Source: Labilibaculum antarcticum
GTDB lineage: Bacteria > Bacteroidota > Bacteroidia > Bacteroidales > Marinifilaceae
Length of the DNA stretch: 64,000 bases
Assembly (NCBI RefSeq): GCF_002356295.1
Contig: NZ_AP018042.1
Coordinates: forward strand, 5,488,361 to 5,552,360
Reading direction: 5' to 3'
Part shown: piece after piece, positions 39,741 through 49,175 of the stretch
Position numbering within the stretch: position 1 is the stretch's first letter
How the letters are laid out: each line of letters opens with the position of its first letter
Notes under the pieces: generated by a model
What the model saw: the letters and a program-made list of their open reading frames with translations, nothing else
Told to the model about the DNA's origin: nothing
Databases searched by the model: none
Position numbers and translations under genes: made by a program

Positions 39741-40676
39741 TTATAATTCTGTGTATATTTTTCGCATCACCTTTTTTGGTTTTCGATCGACCGTAAAAAG
39801 GCCCCAATGTTTTTCCGGTTCCATGGGTTCCTGAGATCCTTTCCATGGCTCATCAAAAGCCTCGAAAACAAAAGTTAGAACCTCTTCTTTCTCGCTCCAA
39901 CCGATCAAATCATTGTAATAAATTTCCTGTAAATCCTGACTCACATTTTCAGACGAAATACCTCTTCCGTTAGAGTTGGTTGCCCAACCAGCTTCGGTAA
40001 TCACAACTGGTTTGTGAGGATACTTATCGGCTACACTGTAATAATTTTGCTTGGTGTATTCCATTGCCTCATGAATATTTTTATATTCCCACACCGGATA
40101 AGTATGAATGGATATGAAATCAACTTCATCAACCAGAGCTTTCAATTTATCGAGCCATGGCGCATAATTTTCACAAAATGTAACAGGTTGCTTCGCTCCT
40201 GCTTTAATCATGCGAACATACTTAATCACACTTTCCATTGGCACGTAATGATCTGACCAGTTAACCAATGCTTCATTCCCTGCCGATAAGGAAAAAATAA
40301 TTTCAGGATATTGATTGGCCAATTTAATTAGCTTATAAATCTGAGTCTGATTTCGCTCCTTGTTTTGGATCAATTCCTCTTCGGAATATGAACCTCCCCA
40401 CGGACAACCAAAATTATTCATCTCCGCACCTATGTAGGCACCTAACATTACTTTAAAATCGAGCTTTTCTTTTCGAATCACCTCCAAAACAAGATCTGTT
40501 TGCTCATCGCAATCATATAATCGAAGATATTTCCAATGATCATGTAGGATTAAAAGATCCTCTTTTATTTGCTCGTAAGTTGGATAAACACCCGTATCCG
40601 GGCTCTGTCCTTCTCTGAAACCCGAATAACAAATCGCTTTTCCAGGTTCTATAGTAAGTGGTTCGTTTCTATTCAT
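39741..40676 (-). CDS. GH17-like glycosidase without signal peptide, copy 2
   Basis: A 311-residue protein from the ATG at 40676; a TTG at 40709 adds 11 residues and is less likely. It is very similar to copy 1: AICYSGFREGQSPDTG, RLYDCDEQTDL, acid/base Glu135 in SAGNEALVNWS, nucleophile Glu228 in VITEAGW, and the same WGLFTVDRKPKKVM end. It lacks any signal peptide or membrane segment, so it is probably cytoplasmic and acts on imported beta-1,3-oligosaccharides. Spacing to copies 1 and 3 is 29 and 39 bp, which implies one operon and origin by tandem duplication. Confidence 0.88.
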   Translation of the reverse strand: MNRNEPLTIEPGKAICYSGFREGQSPDTGVYPTYEQIKEDLLILHDHWKYLRLYDCDEQTDLVLEVIRKEKLDFKVMLGAYIGAEMNNFGCPWGGSYSEEELIQNKERNQTQIYKLIKLANQYPEIIFSLSAGNEALVNWSDHYVPMESVIKYVRMIKAGAKQPVTFCENYAPWLDKLKALVDEVDFISIHTYPVWEYKNIHEAMEYTKQNYYSVADKYPHKPVVITEAGWATNSNGRGISSENVSQDLQEIYYNDLIGWSEKEEVLTFVFEAFDEPWKGSQEPMEPEKHWGLFTVDRKPKKVMRKIYTEL

Positions 40677-40715
40677 TCTGATGTGGCTAGTGTGGTTTTG
40701 TTTTTGCAAATCAAC

Positions 40716-41606
40716 TTATTGGGCAAACTTTAGCTTCTCATTCTTATCCCAAATTCCCCAGGAAGCTCCTACGTCCCCTTCGTCATCTGTCTTCCAGGTC
40801 TCATCGAAAGATGAGAAGTAAAAAACATCAATATCATCTTGTTTTGACCACAATTGCGTGTTGATAAAATATTTAAGGGCATTTACAGTAGACGGTTCCG
40901 CACCATAAAAATTCTCACCAACATTAGGCCAACCTGTTTCGGTAATAATTACTTTTTTTCCCTTTCCAGCTTGTAATGCACGATTGTACATGTCTTTCAT
41001 ATACAAATAAGACTGTTCCAAACTACAACCTTCCCAAAAAGGATAACAATTGGCTAATATCACATCACAAGCTTCTGTTATTTTTGGACGGTTGCCAAAT
41101 TCGTAGTAAGCATCAACATATCCGACAGTAATTCCCGGAAGTGCTTTTTTCACCCTATAGATGTAATCCAATAATTGATCTTCAGTTAAATCCTCCCGAT
41201 AAAGCACCTCGTTTCCAACCGCAACAATATCGGCATAACCGGCTTTAGCAACTTCAATCAGATTAGTGATTTCCTGTTCGTTAATGCTTTTGTATTTTCC
41301 CAACCAAGCTCCAACCATGGTTTTCATCCCATTTTCTTTGGCAATTTTGGGAATCAATTCATTGCCTTCGGTACAAGAAAATGATCTAACCCATTTGCTA
41401 TGTGGCTTGATAATATCAATTCTTCTTCTAATTTGCTCCTCGCTCAGCTCAGTTCCAGGCTCTTGCCCTTCCTCGTATGGACTAAAACATAATCCGTGCA
41501 TGCCATTATTCAACAATTTATTGTACAGAGAGACTAATTGATCTTCCGTTTTACCGGAAAGATCCATTCCGGCAAGAGACATTAAATATTCACTTCTTAC
41601 TGACAT
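40716..41606 (-). CDS. GH17-like glycosidase without signal peptide, copy 3
   Basis: A 296-residue cytoplasmic protein more diverged from copies 1 and 2. It has GLCFSPYEEGQEPGTEL, VRSFSCTEGNELI, acid/base Glu133 in AVGNEVLYRED, nucleophile Glu223 in IITETGWP, and ends ASWGIWDKNEKLKFAQ. The shared pattern of an N-terminal EGQxPG loop shows common descent. It is the first of the three GH17 genes after the phosphorylase-like gene and probably belongs to the same transcript. Substrate is inferred as short beta-1,3-glucan; hydrolase and transglycosylase activities cannot be separated by sequence. Confidence 0.88.
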   Translation of the reverse strand: MSVRSEYLMSLAGMDLSGKTEDQLVSLYNKLLNNGMHGLCFSPYEEGQEPGTELSEEQIRRRIDIIKPHSKWVRSFSCTEGNELIPKIAKENGMKTMVGAWLGKYKSINEQEITNLIEVAKAGYADIVAVGNEVLYREDLTEDQLLDYIYRVKKALPGITVGYVDAYYEFGNRPKITEACDVILANCYPFWEGCSLEQSYLYMKDMYNRALQAGKGKKVIITETGWPNVGENFYGAEPSTVNALKYFINTQLWSKQDDIDVFYFSSFDETWKTDDEGDVGASWGIWDKNEKLKFAQ

Positions 41607-41687
41607 CGGTTTAAGTTTATTAGGTTAGAGTTTAAGGCAATCTGTACAATCACAATCGTGTTTTGTGAGTACAGATAGTATCAATTA

Positions 41688-44600
41688 TTATTTTCTGCCG
41701 ATTGAAAAATCAATTCTCTCCACTTCTCCACTTCGATTAAAAATCAAAGCACTTGTCTCCCCATCTATTGTATTACTTGGAATCACTTTCGTTTCTCCAT
41801 TTTTAAATGCAATTGTAATTTGATTTTTTTCTGCGGAAGTATAGATTACAGGAACCTTGCAGTAAGTAAACGCCAACTGACCGCTATGAATAGCAATTTC
41901 TTTCTCCTGTTTATTCACATCATAGTAAACAAATAACTCCTCATGATTCAACATCTCCTGATCGTTAAACAAAGAGGTGCCAAATACGATCTCACCCTTT
42001 CTAACCTGAATTCCCAGTTCTGCAATTCTTGATATAAAATCTTCTTTTACCTGACCTGTCATGCCTGGTTGTTGAGCACCGGCATGTGAAGGTGTGTGAG
42101 AATATGCATCTGTCGGAAAGGCTCCGTATAATTTCGGTGATTTATACAATCCAATACCTGCTTTAATTTCGTAGTAATGATCCTTGATTTTACCAATTAC
42201 CACTGGATCAGCTCCCTGTGCGATGGCATTAAAATAGCTTTCCTGTGTGGCAAGCAATAGTTTCGAAACCATGTGCCAATAAATACTACCCAAACCTTCA
42301 AATCCATAAAAAGTACCAGAACGGCCGGTAAATGACTGATGATCAAACATCTCTTCAAAAATACCCAGCACCTTCTTTTTGTCCTCTTCAACAAGCTGTC
42401 CGTATTTATTTGTGTTCAGATTGTTAATGGCATCTTCCAAAACCTGAGCATTCCTAAATGTGCCATTAAAATGATAGCCTCCTAAATTATCTACATTCAG
42501 AATTGAAGGATCCTGATCAGCAATTAGCTGAGATAATAATTTAGACTCTTTCACTTGTTTGGCAGGGATGTTATTCTTTTCTGCAAAAAGAGGTAGCTGT
42601 CTGTTTGGATAAAGAAAGTAACTGTATTGATCTTGTCTGAACAATGCGCTTGCCTTTAATGAATCCAGTATATCGAGACTTTCGTCTGCCGATAAATAGC
42701 CAGAGCTTAAAACAGCAACCTGTCCTTCGAGCATTTCATATAAATAACGAACCGAAACAGTTTTATCAGTAAATGAGATCAGATTGTAAGCATGATAAAG
42801 ACCATCCTCACGTTTGTTTACTTTAATGGATTGATCCATATAAACCAAAGCCAAATTGGTGAAATCGAGCAATTCGCTCACCTTCATTGTTTTTTTCACT
42901 CCTGAAAAAGAATTGGCATAAATTCCATTTCGGTAAGTCGTTCCTGCTTCGCCCAAAACATCGGCAAAACGGCGTCTGTCTTCATCCGAAAATCCTTTTT
43001 CCAATAGAGATGCATTTTCAGTAAACAGATTAAAAATGCTATCGAGTAAAGTTTTTACCTCTTCAGAAATGCGAATTTCCTCAACGGATATATCATTAAA
43101 TTTAATGGTCCAAAACTTCAGGAATCTTCTTAGGTAACACAAAGTAACCATCGAAACTCCATTGCCCACCAAGGCATTGTTAGCGTCGTTCCATTCGGGG
43201 CGTTGAGTATTCAACCAGATACCCGCTTCAGGAATAAAATTGCTCAATTTGGCCAATAATGTTACCAATATCTTTTCGGTAAGATTCACCTCATACAATT
43301 GATCGCCTCCATTTGTCAGCATTCGGGCATCAGCTCCAATTTGCTCTACCCTGCTTCGAATCTGATCATTTAGAGCAAAATCAAACTCAATGGTATCCTT
43401 TGGATTTTTTACAATATCCTTATAAGATTTAATTCGATACGGTACATTTGCGTACACAAAATTCTCTTTCGAAAGCATCTCATCTAATTTCTGTGGATGA
43501 TATTCATTAGATAACTCCAGAAATTTTTGAAGATAGATAACCTGATGATCTCCCCAGTATCCGATATAAGCCCATGGATCATTCGGATCCGGACATTCCC
43601 AATCAATTCCCTCTCGTGTTATCCTGTATGGGTTATAACCATCAGCAGTAGATGCATTTACAAATTTGCCAATCATTCCCTCAATGAATTCAGGATACGA
43701 CAAGCCTAAAGCTTCCCAGTTTTGAAAGATATCTCGCCAGTTTCCCTGATAAGTAAGTTTTGGTGAACCATCATCATTTTTTGTTTCGATAGAAAACTGG
43801 TTCCATGGCCGACTTGGATCTCCATGTCTTCTGCTGAATGTTAGCGGAAGATATTCATAACAGATTCTAATCAAATCAGAATTGCCGGTTTTTTCGGCCA
43901 GTTGATTCAATTCAGCATAGGTGATTTTTGATGGCAATTGATCAATCCACGCTTCAAATTTCTTAGCAAGCAATTTATTGGTTTGATAAACGAAAAGCTT
44001 AAAATCAGCTGATCCAACAAGGTAATTATCAGTAAAAATACCTCCACGCATCACATTAAAAAGCGTATTCGAAAAGTGACGGGCATAAGCTAAATCATCA
44101 TTTCCCATTTGCAAACCATCGGCGTCGGCAACAATTTGAATCAAATTCTTTGTACCTAATGCAATATCATTGGATACCAATTCGAATATGTTCTTTTCAG
44201 TATTGATAAAATTATTTAGATTGGCAACATCAGCACTAGTTTGATTTACTTCTGCAACAATGATCCATTCGCGCGAATCTTTTGCTCCCAATTCCAATTC
44301 TGCATTCAAAATATAGGCTCCCTTTGTCGCTCTAACATCAAATTCAGCCTCAATTGAAAGACCATCCTTAAAACGATCGAATTGTTTGCTTGATAAAAGA
44401 ATTTTCCCTTCTTCATCCAATCCATGCGACCATACTGTAGTTGCATTTAATGATTCACTAGGTTCAGCTCTATCAACAGGAATTGAACTCAGCATATATA
44501 AACCAAGACCACTTTCTGCAAGCAATTCGCTTTTCTTATAGGCGTCTAATAAATTGCTGTATTCATTCTGAAAATCGTAATCCAAACCGTAAGGGAGAAT

Positions 44601-45149
44601 ATTTTCAATACCATCAAGTATCTCAAATTTTACTGCTTCATCGCTTAAATTGCTAACCTTCGATTTTTTTACCCAGCCAAATTTTTCACTGTTGTTCCAG
44701 CCGTATTGGAAACTCATTCCCAAATCCAAATTCACCTCTTCGAAAATGACTTTGTTGCCATACATACTCTTATACAAATTTCTTTCGATCTTGTATATAT
44801 TTCGCAGACCATCAGAGAAAGGTTTCCACAGAAAGGTTTTCTCGTTCTTTTCAACCAGTACAATAGTTTTACTGCCTGTTTTATCTCTGTAATCGTGAAT
44901 TTTATCAACAGTATAATAAGGGAACAATGCACTATTCCTGTCTTTTCTTCCTGCCGACAAAGAACCATTGCTCGATATGAACATCCAGTGATCGGAATCA
45001 CTAACTATACTCATAAAGAAGTCTGACATTTGATCAGAATTGCTGATCTTGTAAAACTTTTCATTATGTAGTTCTACGAATTCCCCCTCAACTTCAGCCC
45101 TGCTGCAATTCAAACTCGTGTCTCCCAAATAAATGTTATTCTTCTTCAT
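41688..45149 (-). CDS. Large cytoplasmic GH94-like protein, putative beta-1,3-glucan phosphorylase (GH149/GH161 type)
   Basis: A 1153-residue protein without signal peptide. The N-terminal 400 residues look like a beta supersandwich (FQYGWNNSEKFGWV, VKFEILDGIENILPYG). A helical catalytic region holds FSRRHGDPSRPWNQF, YQGNWRDIFQNWEALGLSYP, NPYRITREGIDWECPDPND and WAYIGYWGDHQVIYLQKFLE. A C-terminal region follows with GTFYGFEGLGSIYWHM and TPSHAGAQQPGMTGQVKED. This pattern, the length and the setting fit the large phosphorylases that split beta-1,3-glucan with phosphate into glucose-1-phosphate (GH149 or GH161); the family choice is from memory. A dispensable sugar-binding role cannot be excluded. 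The gene lies between a sugar porter and three GH17 genes. Confidence 0.7.
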   Translation of the reverse strand: MKKNNIYLGDTSLNCSRAEVEGEFVELHNEKFYKISNSDQMSDFFMSIVSDSDHWMFISSNGSLSAGRKDRNSALFPYYTVDKIHDYRDKTGSKTIVLVEKNEKTFLWKPFSDGLRNIYKIERNLYKSMYGNKVIFEEVNLDLGMSFQYGWNNSEKFGWVKKSKVSNLSDEAVKFEILDGIENILPYGLDYDFQNEYSNLLDAYKKSELLAESGLGLYMLSSIPVDRAEPSESLNATTVWSHGLDEEGKILLSSKQFDRFKDGLSIEAEFDVRATKGAYILNAELELGAKDSREWIIVAEVNQTSADVANLNNFINTEKNIFELVSNDIALGTKNLIQIVADADGLQMGNDDLAYARHFSNTLFNVMRGGIFTDNYLVGSADFKLFVYQTNKLLAKKFEAWIDQLPSKITYAELNQLAEKTGNSDLIRICYEYLPLTFSRRHGDPSRPWNQFSIETKNDDGSPKLTYQGNWRDIFQNWEALGLSYPEFIEGMIGKFVNASTADGYNPYRITREGIDWECPDPNDPWAYIGYWGDHQVIYLQKFLELSNEYHPQKLDEMLSKENFVYANVPYRIKSYKDIVKNPKDTIEFDFALNDQIRSRVEQIGADARMLTNGGDQLYEVNLTEKILVTLLAKLSNFIPEAGIWLNTQRPEWNDANNALVGNGVSMVTLCYLRRFLKFWTIKFNDISVEEIRISEEVKTLLDSIFNLFTENASLLEKGFSDEDRRRFADVLGEAGTTYRNGIYANSFSGVKKTMKVSELLDFTNLALVYMDQSIKVNKREDGLYHAYNLISFTDKTVSVRYLYEMLEGQVAVLSSGYLSADESLDILDSLKASALFRQDQYSYFLYPNRQLPLFAEKNNIPAKQVKESKLLSQLIADQDPSILNVDNLGGYHFNGTFRNAQVLEDAINNLNTNKYGQLVEEDKKKVLGIFEEMFDHQSFTGRSGTFYGFEGLGSIYWHMVSKLLLATQESYFNAIAQGADPVVIGKIKDHYYEIKAGIGLYKSPKLYGAFPTDAYSHTPSHAGAQQPGMTGQVKEDFISRIAELGIQVRKGEIVFGTSLFNDQEMLNHEELFVYYDVNKQEKEIAIHSGQLAFTYCKVPVIYTSAEKNQITIAFKNGETKVIPSNTIDGETSALIFNRSGEVERIDFSIGRK

Positions 45150-45223
45150 TTTATTTTTAATTGATTCTACTTCAATTCCTTTTTATAGTAAAAACTTCTG
45201 TTTTTTATATTTTAAAGCTCACA

Positions 45224-45241
45224 ATCGGACTCTTCCGATCT
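45224..45241. other. Short hairpin containing a 12-base match to the Illumina adapter end
   Basis: CTCTTCCGATCT (45230-45241) equals the last 12 bases of standard Illumina adapters. The same bases also form a natural-looking hairpin, ATCGGA (45224-45229) with TCCGAT (45234-45239). It lies between the sugar porter and phosphorylase-like genes and touches neither coding region. Confidence 0.6.
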
Positions 45242-45250
45242 AAGCATTCA

Positions 45251-46807
45251 TTATTCTTTTACAAGGATCAATTCCAATTCTTCCAAAGATTTGCCTTTGG
45301 TTTCGGGCAACATGAAAAAGACAAATACAAGTCCTATGGCACCAAAAATTCCATAAATCAAAAATGTTGTTGCATTGCCAAAATTGATCTGCTCCCATGG
45401 GAAAACAAGCTGAACGAGAAAACTGATTCCTGAGTTTATTAAGCCAACAAATGAAATGGCTAAACCCCGAACACGGTTCGGAAATAATTCTGAAAAAAGA
45501 ACCCACATAACCGGTCCAATTGAAACAGCGAAAGAGGCTACAAAACCAAGAATACCTATCAGAACCAACCAAGGATTGATACTAATTGCTTTCGAGATAA
45601 AATCGGTCTGATGTTCCTTGAAGGTTTGTTCACTAAGGCAAGCCTTTAGAGCTTCATTAAATTCTACATCGCTATTGTAAACAATGTTTTCCATGGAAGT
45701 AATATCCTCGGAACCGGCAATTAACGAGCATTCCTGAATATTTTTCGCAGTAAGTTGATAGGTTGCCTGCCCAAATCCTGAAGACAGAATAAACATGGAA
45801 ATTGCAATGCCGCTTAATCCAAAAATCAAAAGTGGCTTTCTTCCAACACGGTCGACTAACCATATTGCAAAAAGTGTAAATATCAGATTGATCAGGCCAA
45901 CTAAAATTGCCTGAGAAAATGAAGCATCGGTACCAATACCGGTTTGTTCAAAAATCATAGGAGCATAAAAGAATACTGAATTGATACCGGTAATTTGTTG
46001 CGTAACCGCAATCACAATACCAATCAGCAACACCAATTTCATGGAGGGCTTAAACAGCTCTTTAAAAGATACTTTTTCCTTTTGTGGGGATGATTTAATG
46101 CTTTTAGTAATGGATTTCAGTTGAATTTCCGCTTCCTCAGCACCCAGAGATTTTGTCATAACCACTAAGGCTTCATCATCCAAACCATTCATGGCTAACC
46201 ATCTAGGACTACGGGGAACAAAATTCAGAGATACAAAATATATAATTGCAGGCAAGGCTTCCAGACCTAACATCCAACGCCAATTGAAAGTACTAAACTG
46301 TAAGAATTCAGCCCAGCCTGCATTTGATTTTCCCAATTGCAAAATCATGTAATTTGTGAAAAAAGCAACCGTAATACCTAACACAATATTCAATTGATTA
46401 AAGGAAACCATAGTTCCCCTTAATTTAGAAGGTGCAATTTCGGCAATGTATACAGGTGCAATAATTAATGAAGCACCAACACCAAAACCACCAAGCATTC
46501 TAGCAACTACTAAAAACAAAAAATTGGGTGCAAAGGCAGATCCTATTGCTGAAAGAAAATATAATGCTGCTGCATATTTAAGTATTGTTCTTCTTCCGAA
46601 TTTGTCGCTTAACGGGCCTGCCATCATCATTGCCAAGGTTGCGGTCAATGTTAAACAACTAACTGCCCATCCTAATTGAATTTTAGTCAAATCGAATTGA
46701 GGTTCAATAAATTTCACAACGCCCGATATAACCGAGGCATCAAATCCCATTAAAAAACCACCTAATGCAACTATGAGCGAAACAAAAACGGTATATCTTA
46801 AATTCAT
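45251..46807 (-). CDS. Sugar porter family MFS transporter with enlarged external loop
   Basis: A 518-residue inner-membrane transporter of the XylE/GLUT type. Signatures are GPLSDKFGRRTIL between helices 2 and 3, PRSPRWLAMNG after helix 6, QQITGINSVFFYAPMIFEQTG in helix 7, WLVDRVGRKPLLI, and PETKGKSLEELE at the end. Between helices 9 and 10 there is a loop of about 60 residues with two Cys (NIQECSLIAGSED ... ALKACLSEQ), longer than in typical sugar porters. It probably takes up glucose by proton symport or facilitated transport and follows the GH16 genes by 53 bp. Confidence 0.93.
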   Translation of the reverse strand: MNLRYTVFVSLIVALGGFLMGFDASVISGVVKFIEPQFDLTKIQLGWAVSCLTLTATLAMMMAGPLSDKFGRRTILKYAAALYFLSAIGSAFAPNFLFLVVARMLGGFGVGASLIIAPVYIAEIAPSKLRGTMVSFNQLNIVLGITVAFFTNYMILQLGKSNAGWAEFLQFSTFNWRWMLGLEALPAIIYFVSLNFVPRSPRWLAMNGLDDEALVVMTKSLGAEEAEIQLKSITKSIKSSPQKEKVSFKELFKPSMKLVLLIGIVIAVTQQITGINSVFFYAPMIFEQTGIGTDASFSQAILVGLINLIFTLFAIWLVDRVGRKPLLIFGLSGIAISMFILSSGFGQATYQLTAKNIQECSLIAGSEDITSMENIVYNSDVEFNEALKACLSEQTFKEHQTDFISKAISINPWLVLIGILGFVASFAVSIGPVMWVLFSELFPNRVRGLAISFVGLINSGISFLVQLVFPWEQINFGNATTFLIYGIFGAIGLVFVFFMLPETKGKSLEELELILVKE

Positions 46808-46859
46808 AAATTCGATTTTACAATTAACAATTATTTAGCTTAATCAGTAATAACTAATT

Positions 46860-47693
46860 TTATTTTTTCTGATATATCCTTACATAATCCACTTCCATTG
46901 ATTGAGGAAATGCACTATCATCTATTCCTTCTTCACCACCCCAAGCGCCACCGACAGCAACATTTAATATCAAAGAAAAGGGTTTTGTGTAAGGCCATTT
47001 TGATACGCCCAAACCTTCGTTTTTGTATTCAAAATAAAATTGATCATCAACATAGGCCCTCATTACTTCAGGCGTCCATTCCCAGATATAGGAATGAAAT
47101 TTTTCAGCCACATCGGATATATGTATCGTATCGGTTTGCTGTGTGTTAATTTGCCATTGGTAATCTTTAGAGTGGGCGGAAGCGTGAATTGTGCCTAAAT
47201 TATGTCCAACATGCTCCATGATGTCTATTTCACCAATATTTGGCCAATCTCCATCTTTAAAAGACCAGTCTGCAGGCATCATCCAGATAGCCGACCAAGT
47301 ACCTCTTCCCTTAGGGAGTTTGGCGTTCACCTCAATTTTTCCGCAAAGCCAATTTTCTTTTGAATTTAAACGGGCAGATGTATACTCCTTGCCTTCGCAC
47401 TGTTCTTTTAATGCAATGATGTTGAGAACACCATCTTCAACCCAGGCATTTTCTTTCTTTGCTATTGTATAATGTTGAGCTTCGCTGTTTCCCCAACCTT
47501 CTAAATTTCCTTCTGTATCGTAAATCCATTTTGTTGAATCAGGCAAGCCTGTATAATCAAATTCATCGCTCCAAACCAATTGATAATTGTCGGAATCGCC
47601 TTCACTTTTATCCGAAGTTTTAGATTTCTTCGAATTGCAAGAAGACAAGAGAAATATTGTCCCCAATAGTAGGATGGTATTTTTTAGTGGCAT
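46860..47693 (-). CDS. GH16 laminarinase-like lipoprotein (compact form)
   Basis: A 277-residue lipoprotein (lipobox LLSSC, Cys19) made of a short linker and a single GH16 domain: LVWSDEFDYTGLPDSTKW, WGNSEAQHYT, WSAIWMMPADW, then GEIDIMEHVG with Glu155, Asp157 and Glu160, and the end VDYVRIYQKK. It should cut beta-1,3-glucan at the cell surface or in the periplasm. It lies 27 bp after the larger PKD-GH16 gene and is probably co-transcribed. Confidence 0.94.
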   Translation of the reverse strand: MPLKNTILLLGTIFLLSSCNSKKSKTSDKSEGDSDNYQLVWSDEFDYTGLPDSTKWIYDTEGNLEGWGNSEAQHYTIAKKENAWVEDGVLNIIALKEQCEGKEYTSARLNSKENWLCGKIEVNAKLPKGRGTWSAIWMMPADWSFKDGDWPNIGEIDIMEHVGHNLGTIHASAHSKDYQWQINTQQTDTIHISDVAEKFHSYIWEWTPEVMRAYVDDQFYFEYKNEGLGVSKWPYTKPFSLILNVAVGGAWGGEEGIDDSAFPQSMEVDYVRIYQKK

Positions 47694-47719
47694 AATGTAT
47701 GTGTTATGAAATTCTTTGT

Positions 47720-49060
47720 TTACTGATATACCCTAACGTAATCAATCTCCATGCTTTGAGGAAAAATAGCATTGTCGATTCCCTGTGCTCCGCCCCAATC
47801 TCCACCGACAGCCACATTCAAAATAAAGAATTGAGCATTGTCAAAGGGCCAATTGTCAGCCGTTTTAACAGATGGTGCATAAGTATGAGTTATATTGTCA
47901 GGAGTGTCGATATAGAAAACCATCTCATTCGAATCCCATAAAAGTCCGTAAATATGAAATTCTTCTTCAGCAGTTGAAAGTGTGACACTGCTGCCATCAC
48001 CATTAGAACCAAAACCAGCAGTTGTGTGAACTGTAGCATGAACAACATCAGGTTCGTAACCTACATATTCCATGATATCAATTTCACCACATGCAGGCCA
48101 TCCAGCTGTATTTATATTTTCGCCCAACATCCATATAGCAGGCCATATTCCAGTACCTGCAGGTAATTTGGCACGAATTTCCATTCGTCCATAGGTAAAA
48201 CTCTGTTTTCCTTTTGAGACCATACGAGTAGATGTATAAGATCCCGCTACTTTATTGTCATTTACTTTTTTTGCTGTGATGATCAGCTTCCCATCTGCAA
48301 CTTCTGCATTATCGCCGTTGGTGTAATTCTGCAATTCGTTGTTTCCCCATCCACCAGCTCCGGTTTCAAAGGTCCAATAATCTGTATTTACTGAAGATTC
48401 ATCAAATTCATCTGACCATGCAAGTGTCATATTATTCAAATAGTCCGGATCGTCTTGAGCAATACTTATCTGTTTTGTCAGAACTTTTTCAAAGTCACCC
48501 TTATAAACATGCAATTCCACATCATAAATACCAGCTTTGGGTAAATAAATTTCAGTCTCATTAATATTATCTCCAGTGATCTCATTGTGATTGTACGTCC
48601 ATGAAATATGATCATAATCGCCCTGGGTCGTGTTATTTAATGTTACAAAATTTGGTTTTGCACTATTTATTAAAAAAGTAAAATCAGCAACAAAAACGTC
48701 ATTTTCAATACTGATAGTCTTGCTTGTACTCTTATTATTCGACAACTCATTGTCAAGTCCCCAAAGGGTTAACTTTACATTATAATCTCCTTTTTCTGAG
48801 TAGAAAACGGTATAATCTTTTGTATTTGCACGTTCCTTTTCAGAAACCTCTCCATTTCCAAAATCCCACTGCATAAATAGATACGCACCTGTACTTGTAT
48901 TTGAGAATACAATCTTATTTGCATCATTCGCGTCTTCACTAAAAGTGAAATCAGGAGCATACGTTTCTTCATCATCATTTTTGCTGCATGACAGTAATGC
49001 AGACACAAATAGTATAGACAAGAATATCTTAACGAGTGTAAGTGTGCGGAATATTTTCAT
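47720..49060 (-). CDS. GH16 lipoprotein with two PKD-like domains
   Basis: A 446-residue lipoprotein (lipobox LLSC, Cys25). Two PKD/Ig-like domains occupy about 33-118 (FMQWDFGNGEVSEKE) and 122-202 (HISWTYNHNEITG), followed by GH16 (LAWSDEFDESSVNTDYW, GEIDIMEYVGYEPD with Glu326, Asp328 and Glu331, ending MEIDYVRVYQ). The PKD domains resemble those of the binding protein encoded just upstream and may hold the enzyme away from the membrane. It is likely surface-exposed and makes the first cuts in laminarin-like glucan. Confidence 0.94.
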   Translation of the reverse strand: MKIFRTLTLVKIFLSILFVSALLSCSKNDDEETYAPDFTFSEDANDANKIVFSNTSTGAYLFMQWDFGNGEVSEKERANTKDYTVFYSEKGDYNVKLTLWGLDNELSNNKSTSKTISIENDVFVADFTFLINSAKPNFVTLNNTTQGDYDHISWTYNHNEITGDNINETEIYLPKAGIYDVELHVYKGDFEKVLTKQISIAQDDPDYLNNMTLAWSDEFDESSVNTDYWTFETGAGGWGNNELQNYTNGDNAEVADGKLIITAKKVNDNKVAGSYTSTRMVSKGKQSFTYGRMEIRAKLPAGTGIWPAIWMLGENINTAGWPACGEIDIMEYVGYEPDVVHATVHTTAGFGSNGDGSSVTLSTAEEEFHIYGLLWDSNEMVFYIDTPDNITHTYAPSVKTADNWPFDNAQFFILNVAVGGDWGGAQGIDNAIFPQSMEIDYVRVYQ

Positions 49061-49099
49061 AGATGCTATTTACTTTAATCCAAAAAATAATTTTTACTT

Positions 49100-49143
49100 A
49101 AAAAAGACGTTGCACACCAAGTAACAATTCAATATGCAACGTC
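49100..49143 (-). terminator. Terminator after the susC2-susD2-binding-protein genes
   Basis: GACGTTGCA (49106-49114) pairs with TGCAACGTC (49135-49143) around a 20-nt loop, and on the minus strand TTTTTT follows. It sits inside the long same-strand cluster, so it probably limits read-through from the highly expressed susCD genes into the GH16 genes. Confidence 0.85.
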
Positions 49144-49175
49144 TAATTTCTTTTTTATCTAATAATGAGAGTTAT

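Noticed and set aside
39712-39846. N-terminal extension of GH17 copy 1
   Set aside because: The extra 45 residues overlap the previous GH17 gene, and the internal Met starts a good lipoprotein signal.
44706-45026. Plus-strand frames near the phosphorylase-like start
   Set aside because: Antisense shadows of a conserved coding region with no start context or recognisable domain.
45224-45241. Intrinsic terminator between sugar porter and phosphorylase-like gene
   Set aside because: The 6-bp stem is not followed by a T-run in either direction.
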